This document shows, piece after piece, positions 1-5,979 of a stretch of 6,545 bases of DNA; the first letter of the stretch is position 1; the number at the start of each line of letters is the position of its first letter. The translations under genes were made by a program, and so were the position numbers. Below the pieces are notes generated by a model. That model was not told the DNA's origin and ran no database searches. It saw nothing but the letters and a program-made list of their open reading frames with translations. The stretch comes from Candidatus Zixiibacteriota bacterium (GTDB lineage Bacteria; SM23-81; DAOVCL01): the NCBI GenBank assembly GCA_030670005.1, contig DAOVCL010000115.1:1-6545 (forward strand), read 5' to 3'.

Positions 1-1
1 C

Positions 2-1585
2 TTAGGTGGTTTAGCCCTTTTCCTCTTTGGGATTAAATACGCCGCCGAGGGCCTGAGAGGTATGGCCGGAAACAGGCTTAAGCCCATCTTGAGCAGGCTC
101 ACCAGGAAGAGATTCTTAGGTCTTTTAATCGGAACAGTGGCTACCTTTGCCACCCAGAGCAGCAGCGCCACCACAGTTGTACTGGTCAGTCTGGCCAATT
201 CCGCCCTCATTGGCTTAAGACAGTCCCTGGGCATAATCTTAGGGGCAGACATTGGAACCACCTTTACCGTCCAGTTGATCGCCTTTAAGATCTCCAACTA
301 TTCACCCCTGATCATCTTTGTGGGATTCATGATTATGGTTAGTGGGGGGAAGGGAAATCGGGGCAAGCTGGGACAGGCAATTATGGCCTTTGGATTTATA
401 TTTTTGGGGATGAAGATTATGTCTGATGTAATGGCCCCCTTGAGGTCTCATCCCGGGGTTATGGCTGTCTTTGCTTCAGTGGGCAGAATGCCCCTTTTGG
501 GTATCCTTATATCCACCCTTTTCACCGCCTTGATCCAAAGCAGCGCTGCCACCATTGGCCTTGTCTTGACCCTCTGTTTCCAGGGGATATTAGACCTAAC
601 CTCGGCTATTCCCCTTGTCTTGGGAGCAAACATAGGCACCTGTGCTACTGCCCTTTTGGCCTCCCTGGGGACATCCACTGAGGCTCGGAGAGTGGCTCTG
701 GCCCATATCATATTCAAGATCTTAGGGGTTGCCCTCTTCTTCCCATTTCTGCGGGGATTTGAATCCCTTGTCTTACGGACTTCAGGGGATCTGGCTCGTC
801 AGGTGGCCAATGCCCATACCATATTCAATGTGGGTATGGCCCTGATCTTCCTCCCTTTAGTCCCCCTCTATGCTCGGATGGTTAACTCTCTGATCCAGGA
901 ATCAGGGAAGAAGAAGGAGTTCGGTCCCCTCTATCTTGACCCCAGAGTACTGGAGACACCAGCCCTGGCCCTTGGTCAGGCCACAAGGGAGATCCTCAGG
1001 ATGGGAGATATCGTCTATGGGATGCTTAGAGGCGTAATGGAAGTCTTCAAGAAGAACGATGAGGATTTGAGGAGCAGAATAGTGGAGGATGATGATAAAG
1101 TTGACCTCTTGGAGGAGTCCATAACCCCTTATTTGACAAAGCTATCCCAAAAGGAGCTTACCCCAGAGCAATCAGAGAGGGAGATTGCCCTTTTGCATAT
1201 AGTTGATGAACTGGAACATATCGGAGATCTGGTAAGCAAGAACATAATGATCTATGCCAGAAAGAAGATAGAAGATGGGTTCTACTTCTCCGATCAGGGT
1301 TTTGATGAGATCAAGAGTTACCACCGGGAGACCCTAATCACCATCCAGATGGCCCTCAATGCCTCGGCCTCCTTTGACAAGGTCTCCGCTCGCCAAATAA
1401 TTGATCGGACAAAGAAACTTGTTGATGAGCAAAATAGGCTTCACCGCGCCCATATCGAAAGACTACACCGGGGATACAGGGAAAGCTTGGAGACAAGCAC
1501 CATCCATTTGGATCTCTTGAATGACTTCAAGGGGATAAACCTCCATGCATCTTACATAGGTTATTCGATTTTAGGGCGGGTTTAG
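2..1585 (+). CDS. Na+/phosphate cotransporter family protein with C-terminal PhoU-like domain (5' partial)
   Basis: Inner-membrane transporter of the NptA/SLC34-like Na/Pi cotransporter family, fused to a cytoplasmic PhoU-like domain. The frame is open from base 2, and 20 codons before the first ATG (position 62) encode a family-typical segment (LGGLALFLFG...AAEGLRG), so that ATG is internal and the true start lies upstream of the window. Numbering from that Met, the membrane part (about 1-275) shows the family's two-fold repeat: TQSSSATT (31-38) with GADIGTT (61-67), then IQSSAATI (158-165) with GANIGTC (188-194). The QSS motifs form the substrate and Na+ site in this family. Residues about 300-507 are hydrophilic and helical with a PhoU-like signature (VDELEHIGDLVSKNI, about 381-395). 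Family members take up or export phosphate, and the PhoU part is thought to regulate this, but direction cannot be read from sequence. The stop lies 2 nt before the next gene, suggesting an operon. Family assignment is firm; substrate is inferred. Confidence 0.93.
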   Translation, partial: LGGLALFLFGIKYAAEGLRGMAGNRLKPILSRLTRKRFLGLLIGTVATFATQSSSATTVVLVSLANSALIGLRQSLGIILGADIGTTFTVQLIAFKISNYSPLIIFVGFMIMVSGGKGNRGKLGQAIMAFGFIFLGMKIMSDVMAPLRSHPGVMAVFASVGRMPLLGILISTLFTALIQSSAATIGLVLTLCFQGILDLTSAIPLVLGANIGTCATALLASLGTSTEARRVALAHIIFKILGVALFFPFLRGFESLVLRTSGDLARQVANAHTIFNVGMALIFLPLVPLYARMVNSLIQESGKKKEFGPLYLDPRVLETPALALGQATREILRMGDIVYGMLRGVMEVFKKNDEDLRSRIVEDDDKVDLLEESITPYLTKLSQKELTPEQSEREIALLHIVDELEHIGDLVSKNIMIYARKKIEDGFYFSDQGFDEIKSYHRETLITIQMALNASASFDKVSARQIIDRTKKLVDEQNRLHRAHIERLHRGYRESLETSTIHLDLLNDFKGINLHASYIGYSILGRV

Positions 1586-1587
1586 AG

Positions 1588-1941
1588 ATGAGAAGTTTTC
1601 TTCGCAGATGGTTACTCACCACCATCGCCATCCTCCTCATAGCATACCTCTTTAAGGGCATTCAAGTAGAGGGGATTGGGCCTGCCATCTGGGCAGCCCT
1701 TTGTCTGGGATTTATCAATGTGGTAATCAAACCCGTGGTTAAGCTTCTTACCTTTCCCTTAACCTTCCTTACTTTTGGTCTCTTTGCCTTGGTGATAAAT
1801 GCCCTCTTCCTCCTTGGGGTTTCCCTTCTCGTGGCTGGCTTTCGGGTAACAAATTTCTGGAATGCACTCTTAGGGGCCCTCTTGATAAGCGTGGTGAGTG
1901 CAATCCTTAACTGGATTCTGGGTAAAAGCCACCACCGATAA
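1588..1941 (+). CDS. Small four-helix membrane protein, YvlD/DUF360 'phage holin family'
   Basis: A 117-residue, very hydrophobic protein. Predicted membrane segments are about 7-23, 30-48, 56-83 and 92-112, with a basic N-terminus (RSFLRRW) and a basic tail (GKSHHR). The pattern N-x3-KP-x3-LL-x2-P-x3-LT-x-GLF-x3-IN-x-L (about 44-73), followed by GF-x-V-x2-F and an S-x3-S near the C-terminus, is characteristic of the DUF360/YvlD family, and the length fits. Databases call this family 'phage holin' from its topology, but members are usually chromosomal genes with no known lytic partner; B. subtilis yvlD belongs to an envelope-stress-related operon. No endolysin or phage gene is nearby. The ATG lies 2 nt after the phosphate transporter stop, and a G-rich stretch (AGGGCGGG, 1573-1580) inside that gene could serve as ribosome binding site, so translational coupling is likely. 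Family assignment is confident; molecular function is unknown. Confidence 0.85.
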   Translation: MRSFLRRWLLTTIAILLIAYLFKGIQVEGIGPAIWAALCLGFINVVIKPVVKLLTFPLTFLTFGLFALVINALFLLGVSLLVAGFRVTNFWNALLGALLISVVSAILNWILGKSHHR

Positions 1942-2025
1942 CCACCTATAAAAGAGATCTATGTAACTCCCTGAGATGCGGAGCGATCTGAGTCTTGATG
2001 TGCATGGGGAAGGGTTGGTGGGATC

Positions 2026-2067
2026 CTATATAGAAGTTAGCTATGGAAAGAGCTTAGTTCTAAATAG
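2026..2067. repeat. 42-nt imperfect inverted repeat in the intergenic region before asnS
   Basis: Bases 2026-2042 and 2051-2067 pair at 14 of 17 positions around an 8-nt loop (ATGGAAAG, 2043-2050). The three mismatches are 2030/2063, 2036/2057 and 2038/2055. The innermost four pairs are AGCT/AGCT and the outermost block is CTAT/ATAG. It begins 84 nt after the stop of the small membrane protein gene and ends 14 nt before the TTGACA box. No run of T follows, so it is not a classical intrinsic terminator. It could be a factor-dependent terminator or mRNA 3'-end stabilising hairpin for the upstream pair, a protein-binding dyad, or a small dispersed repeat. Pairing is counted directly; function is open. 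Confidence 0.5.
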
Positions 2068-2081
2068 TTCCAACAAAATAG

Positions 2082-2110
2082 TTGACAAACCCTTGATTAA
2101 AGTTTAACTT
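2082..2110 (+). promoter_or_regulatory. Probable sigma-70-type promoter for asnS
   Basis: A consensus -35 hexamer TTGACA lies at 2082-2087. The -10 is less clear: TTTAAC (2103-2108, 15-nt spacer, 4 of 6 matches) or TAACTT (2105-2110, 17-nt spacer, 3 of 6). The surrounding DNA (about 2060-2130) is AT-rich against a GC-balanced background, as expected for a promoter. It lies 31 nt upstream of the asnS start codon, so any leader is short. A perfect 11-nt palindrome, TTAAAGTTTAA (2097-2107), overlaps the -10 region and could be an operator or simply AT-rich chance. Confidence 0.5.
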
Positions 2111-2132
2111 ACCTCAATTCAATTTTGCTATT

Positions 2133-2137
2133 GGAGG
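2133..2137 (+). promoter_or_regulatory. Ribosome binding site of asnS
   Basis: GGAGG three nucleotides before the asnS ATG is a strong Shine-Dalgarno core with short spacing. It is the clearest ribosome binding site in the window and fixes the asnS start at 2141; the leuS and K+ transporter starts have much weaker sites. Confidence 0.75.
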
Positions 2138-2140
2138 ACT

Positions 2141-3433
2141 ATGGACCATTTCTATATTGAGAGAGCCAAAGAGTTTGTGGGCAAAGAGGTAACCCTTAGA
2201 GGTTGGCTTTATAACAAAAGGGATAGTGGAAGGGTTAAGTTTCTCCTCCTCAGGGATGGAACCGGTATTATGCAAGCAGTTATGGTCAAAGGTGAAGTTG
2301 GAGATGCCCTCTTTGATGGCTTCGATGCGCTCACCCAGGAGTCCTCACTTATGGTCAGCGGGAAGGTGAGGGAGGAGAAGAGATCGCCTGGAGGTTATGA
2401 GCTCTCCATAAAGGGAATAGAGGTGGTGCAGTTATCCCATGACTATCCCATTACTCCTAAGGAGCATGGGGTGGGTTTTCTCATGGATCATCGCCACCTC
2501 TGGCTAAGGTCTAAGAGACAGCATGCCATTATGAGGATCAGGGCCGAGATCATCCAGGCCTGTCAGGATTACCTTAATGGAAATGGTTTTACCCTCATTG
2601 ATGCCCCTATATTTACCCCCTCGGCCTGTGAGGGCACAACCACCCTATTTGGGGTTGACTATTTCGGGAGAAAAGCCTATCTTACCCAGAGTGGCCAGCT
2701 ATACAATGAGGCAGCGGCTATGGCCTTTGGCAAGGTATACTGTTTTGGCCCTTCCTTCAGGGCGGAGAAGGCCAAGACCAGAAGGCATCTCACCGAGTTC
2801 TGGCAGGTGGAACCAGAGATGGCCTATGCCGGACTCAATGAGACGATAGAAGTTTGTCAGGACCTCCTTCTCTTTATCCTGCGGAGAGTGCTGGAGAGGC
2901 GGAGGGAGGAGCTGGAGAGACTGGAGAGGGATGTAGGCTTTCTGGAGAGGATCAAACCTCCCTTCCCCCGCATTTCCTATGATCAGGCCTTGAAGATCAT
3001 TAAGGAGGAAGGAGAGGAACTCCAGTGGGGTGAGGACTTTGGGGCCCCGCAGGAGACGGCCCTTTCCCAGAGATTCGATACCCCCTTCTTTGTGCATAGG
3101 TATCCTACTCAATGCAAGGCCTTCTATATGAAGAGGGATGAAAAGGACCCTCGTTTGGCCCTCTGTGTAGATGGTCTGGCTCCAGAGGGGTATGGGGAGA
3201 TAATAGGAGGGGGGGAGAGAGAGGATGATCTGCAAGTCCTGAAGCAAAGGATAAAGGAGTATGATCTCCCTGAGGAGGATTTTCAATGGTATCTTGATCT
3301 GAGGAGATTCGGCTCTGTTTCCCATTCTGGCTTTGGTCTGGGCATTGAGCGCACAGTAGCCTGGATCTGTAAGCTCTCCCATGTGAGGGAGGCTATCCCC
3401 TTTCCCAGGATGTTAGATAGAATTAAACCTTAG
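2141..3433 (+). CDS. asnS: Asparaginyl-tRNA synthetase (AsnRS)
   Basis: Cytoplasmic class IIb synthetase that charges tRNA(Asn) with asparagine using ATP. At 430 residues it matches the usual bacterial length. An N-terminal OB-fold anticodon-binding domain (about 14-100, with VTLRGWLYNKRDSG at 17-30) precedes the catalytic domain. Motif 1 ends at DAP (154-156). The stretch EGTTTLF...YLTQSGQLYNE (164-190) holds conserved substrate-site residues. Motif 2 is FRAEKAKTRRHLTEFWQVEPEM from 206, with Arg207 expected to bind ATP. The loop GEIIGGGERED (352-362) and motif 3 GFGLGIER (397-404, Arg404) complete the site. HL-x-EFW-x-x-EPEM distinguishes AsnRS from AspRS. The start is supported by GGAGG and an upstream TTGACA box. 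A 92-nt gap leads to leuS on the same strand, so co-transcription is possible. All catalytic motifs are intact. Its presence indicates direct Asn-tRNA charging, though a tRNA-dependent amidation route could coexist elsewhere. Confidence 0.97.
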   Translation: MDHFYIERAKEFVGKEVTLRGWLYNKRDSGRVKFLLLRDGTGIMQAVMVKGEVGDALFDGFDALTQESSLMVSGKVREEKRSPGGYELSIKGIEVVQLSHDYPITPKEHGVGFLMDHRHLWLRSKRQHAIMRIRAEIIQACQDYLNGNGFTLIDAPIFTPSACEGTTTLFGVDYFGRKAYLTQSGQLYNEAAAMAFGKVYCFGPSFRAEKAKTRRHLTEFWQVEPEMAYAGLNETIEVCQDLLLFILRRVLERRREELERLERDVGFLERIKPPFPRISYDQALKIIKEEGEELQWGEDFGAPQETALSQRFDTPFFVHRYPTQCKAFYMKRDEKDPRLALCVDGLAPEGYGEIIGGGEREDDLQVLKQRIKEYDLPEEDFQWYLDLRRFGSVSHSGFGLGIERTVAWICKLSHVREAIPFPRMLDRIKP

Positions 3434-3484
3434 AAGAAATTCCCACTTAAAAAATGTCCTGATAAATCGGGATTATAATTTCTT
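3434..3484 (+). other. Competing hairpins after asnS (possible weak terminator or attenuator)
   Basis: Immediately after the asnS stop, AAGAAAT+TCCC (3434-3444) can pair with GGGA (3469-3472) and ATTTCTT (3478-3484), giving 11 pairs with a 5-nt bulge. The same GGGA also belongs to a shorter hairpin, TCCTGA (3457-3462) / TCGGGA (3467-3472), six pairs including one T-G, with a TAAA loop, followed by the T-rich stretch TTATAATTTCTT. The two folds are mutually exclusive at GGGA. Either could act as a leaky terminator between asnS and leuS; the T tract is interrupted, so termination would be weak. No leader peptide or T-box motif is visible. Confidence 0.35.
3474..3479 (+). promoter_or_regulatory. 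Isolated TATAAT, possible -10 of a leuS promoter
   Basis: A perfect TATAAT lies 46 nt before the leuS start in the asnS-leuS gap. No acceptable -35 hexamer sits 16-18 nt upstream (bases 3450-3457 are A-rich) and there is no TG extension, so this may be chance in AT-rich spacer DNA. If active it would give leuS its own transcript with a leader of about 40 nt. Confidence 0.25.
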
Positions 3485-3525
3485 GATATTTTGGTGTCAT
3501 TCGGTGTTTTCACACTTTATTTGAG

Positions 3526-5970
3526 ATGAAAAGTTATCCATTCGCCGAGATAGAATCTAAGTGGAGGAAGAAGTGGGCGGAGGAGGGACTCTATACCACT
3601 AATATGCAGAAGATCGACAAGAAGTGTTACTGCCTGGTAATGTTCATCTACACTTCGGGGGATAAGATGCATATAGGACACTGGTATAACTATGGCCCCA
3701 CAGATACCTGGGCCCGATTTAAGCTAATGCAGGGTTACAATGTCTTTGAGCCCATAGGATATGATGCCTTTGGCCTACCTGCGGAGAACTATGCCATAAA
3801 GGAGGGGGTTCATCCGGCCATAAGCACAGCAGAGAATATCTCCTTCATTAGAGAACAGCTTAAAGTGGTCGGGGCTATGTATGACTGGAGCAAGGAGATA
3901 GACACCAGTTCCCCCAAGTATTATAGGTGGACTCAATGGCTCTTCCTTCAGCTTTATCACCAGGGTCTGGCCTATCGGAAGAAGGCTCCGGTAAACTGGT
4001 GTCCCTCCTGTCAAACGGTTCTGGCCAATGAGCAGGTGATAGATGGCAGGTGTGAGAGGTGCGATTCCGAGGTCACCAAGAGGGATCTGAAACAGTGGTT
4101 TTTTAAGATCACCGATTATGCGGAGAGGCTTTTGGAAGGGCTGGATAGGATAGATTGGCCAGAGAAGACAAAGATTATGCAGAGAAACTGGATAGGGAAG
4201 AGCGTAGGGGCAGAGGTTGATTTCAAACTTGCCGGGGGAGAGGATAGCCTGACAGTTTTCACCACCCGCCCGGATACCCTCTATGGGGCCACCTATCTGG
4301 TCTTAGCCCCGGAACATCCTTTGGTAGAGACGCTTACGGCTCCTTCCCGCAGAAAAGAGGTGGCTGCGTATATAGAGAAGACCAAACGGGAGAGTGAGAT
4401 AGAGAGGACATCCCTGGAGAAGGAGAAGACAGGCGTCTTCACCGGTGGCTATGCCGTAAATCCCATAAATGGGGAGAAGATTCCGATATGGATATCCGAC
4501 TATGTCCTTCTTACCTATGGCACTGGGGCCGTGATGGCGGTTCCAGCCCACGACCAGAGGGATTACGAGTTTGCCCTTAAGTTTAATCTCCCTGTAAGGT
4601 GGGTGATCAGGCCCGCAGACGGGGAACTGGGGGATAGGGGAGAGGCATTCGTAGAATATGGGGTTATGTTCAACTCCAAAAGGTTCGATGGTCTACCCTC
4701 TGAGGTGGGAGGGAAGAGGGTAGTGGAGGCTCTTCAGGAAAGGCATTTGGCTAAACCGAAGGTAAACTATCGGCTAAGGGATTGGCTCATATCGAGGCAG
4801 AGGTATTGGGGGGCCCCTATTCCCATCGTCTACTGCGAGAGGTGTGGGGAGGTTCCGGTTCCAGAGTCAGAACTTCCGGTGAAGCTCCCCTTTGAGGTTG
4901 ATTTCAAACCAACTGGAACCGGAGAATCCCCCCTGGCTACATCCGCCGAATTTGTCCAGGCCTGCTGTCCCAGGTGCGGAGGCCAGGCCCGCAGGGAGGT
5001 GGACACGATGGATACCTTTGTCTGTTCCTCCTGGTATTACCTTCGTTATCCCAATCCTAATTGTACCGATAGACCTTTTGACTCAGAGCTGGTCTCTAAA
5101 TGGCTTCCTGTGGACCAGTATGTGGGGGGAGCTGAACACGCCGTTATGCATCTCTTATATGCACGTTTCATCACTAAAGTCTTTTATGACAAAAGGTTGA
5201 TAAACTTTGATGAACCATTCCTTAAACTGAGACATCAGGGAACAATCACCAATGCTGGGGCAAAGATGTCCAAATCCAAGGGGAATGTGGTGCGACCAGA
5301 GGAGTATATAGCCGAATATGGGTCAGACTCCTTCAGGATGTATCTTATGTTTATGGGCAATTATGAGCTTGGTGGTGATTGGGACAGCTCTGGCATAAAT
5401 GGGGTCTTCAGATTTCTCAATCGGGCATATAGACTTATTGATGGGAAAAGCTTTCAACAAAACGTAGATTTTAAACCTACATCCCAGGCGGACAAAGCCC
5501 TCTGGTGGAAGTTAAATTATACTATCAAGAGGTGTAGCCAAGACCTGGAGGAATTCCATTTCAACACCGCCATCGCCTCTCTGATGGAGTTGGTCAATGA
5601 CCTCTATAGTTATCCTCATCCACAATCTACCTTCTTTGCTTTCTGCCTCCAGAGGCTTCTTCTTCTGTTGGCCCCATTTGCCCCTCATCTCGGCGAGGAA
5701 CTTTGGCATCGCACGGGAGGGGAGGAGTCTATCTTCCTGCAGCCTTGGCCCACCTATGATCCAGAGGCCCTTAAACAGGAAGAGATAACCGTAGTTATTC
5801 AGGTAAATGGCAAATTGAGGTCTGAAATCAGGGTCTCCCCATATATTGAGGAGGAGGAACTCAAAGAGATGGTAGTAAATGATAAGAGAGTGAAAGTGTA
5901 TGTCCGGGGAAAGAGAATAGCGAGATTTATCATAGTTCCCAGGAAGTTGGTTAATCTTGTGGTGAGGTAA
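3526..5970 (+). CDS. leuS: Leucyl-tRNA synthetase (LeuRS), bacterial type
   Basis: Cytoplasmic class Ia synthetase that charges tRNA(Leu) and edits misactivated amino acids. The 814 residues are somewhat short of the roughly 860 of E. coli. HIGH is at 49-52, DAFGLPAE at 80-87 and KMSKS at 580-584. A zinc-binding module has CPSC (159-162) and CERC (176-179). The CP1 editing domain (about 225-415) carries TTRPDTLYGATY (246-257) and AHDQRD (341-346), with Asp346 matching the universal editing aspartate. A second Cys set, CERC (437-440) and CPRC (481-484), may bind another metal. Only a short loop separates LRHQG from KMSKS, so the leucine-specific insertion is essentially absent. The anticodon-binding helices and C-terminal domain (VNGKLR at 760-765, VPRKLVNLVV at 804-813) are bacterial. 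In-frame DNA upstream has a stop at 3484-3486 and no other good start, and the MKSYPFAEIESKW N-terminus is family-typical, so ATG 3526 is right despite a poor Shine-Dalgarno. The HIGH-flanking sequence is unusual. Confidence 0.98.
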   Translation: MKSYPFAEIESKWRKKWAEEGLYTTNMQKIDKKCYCLVMFIYTSGDKMHIGHWYNYGPTDTWARFKLMQGYNVFEPIGYDAFGLPAENYAIKEGVHPAISTAENISFIREQLKVVGAMYDWSKEIDTSSPKYYRWTQWLFLQLYHQGLAYRKKAPVNWCPSCQTVLANEQVIDGRCERCDSEVTKRDLKQWFFKITDYAERLLEGLDRIDWPEKTKIMQRNWIGKSVGAEVDFKLAGGEDSLTVFTTRPDTLYGATYLVLAPEHPLVETLTAPSRRKEVAAYIEKTKRESEIERTSLEKEKTGVFTGGYAVNPINGEKIPIWISDYVLLTYGTGAVMAVPAHDQRDYEFALKFNLPVRWVIRPADGELGDRGEAFVEYGVMFNSKRFDGLPSEVGGKRVVEALQERHLAKPKVNYRLRDWLISRQRYWGAPIPIVYCERCGEVPVPESELPVKLPFEVDFKPTGTGESPLATSAEFVQACCPRCGGQARREVDTMDTFVCSSWYYLRYPNPNCTDRPFDSELVSKWLPVDQYVGGAEHAVMHLLYARFITKVFYDKRLINFDEPFLKLRHQGTITNAGAKMSKSKGNVVRPEEYIAEYGSDSFRMYLMFMGNYELGGDWDSSGINGVFRFLNRAYRLIDGKSFQQNVDFKPTSQADKALWWKLNYTIKRCSQDLEEFHFNTAIASLMELVNDLYSYPHPQSTFFAFCLQRLLLLLAPFAPHLGEELWHRTGGEESIFLQPWPTYDPEALKQEEITVVIQVNGKLRSEIRVSPYIEEEELKEMVVNDKRVKVYVRGKRIARFIIVPRKLVNLVVR

Positions 5971-5979
5971 CTTCCTTCT

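Noticed and set aside
62..64. ATG at 62 as the start of the phosphate transporter
   Set aside because: The frame is open to the window edge and the 20 preceding codons encode conserved family sequence, so this Met is internal.
1588..1941. Prophage remnant suggested by the 'phage holin family' label
   Set aside because: No endolysin, integrase, structural gene or attachment site is visible, and this family is mostly chromosomal with no shown lytic role.
1942..2140. T-box or other tRNA-sensing leader before asnS
   Set aside because: The stretch AGGGTTGGTGGGATCC (2011-2026) vaguely recalls the T-box core, but the conserved GGTGGTACCGCG is absent, there is no terminator/antiterminator pair, and the likely promoter lies downstream of it.
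2699..3382. 227-codon open frame on the minus strand inside asnS
   Set aside because: It is entirely antisense to a well-conserved catalytic domain, has no ribosome binding site that I can see, and its translation resembles no family I know. Purine-rich coding DNA produces such long antisense frames.
448..5788. Other short open frames overlapping the main genes (448-717 -, 2577-2849 +, 3775-4014 -, 4303-4551 -, 4892-5200 +, 5512-5709 -, 5597-5788 +)
   Set aside because: Each lies inside a conserved gene in another frame and its translation shows no recognisable motif.
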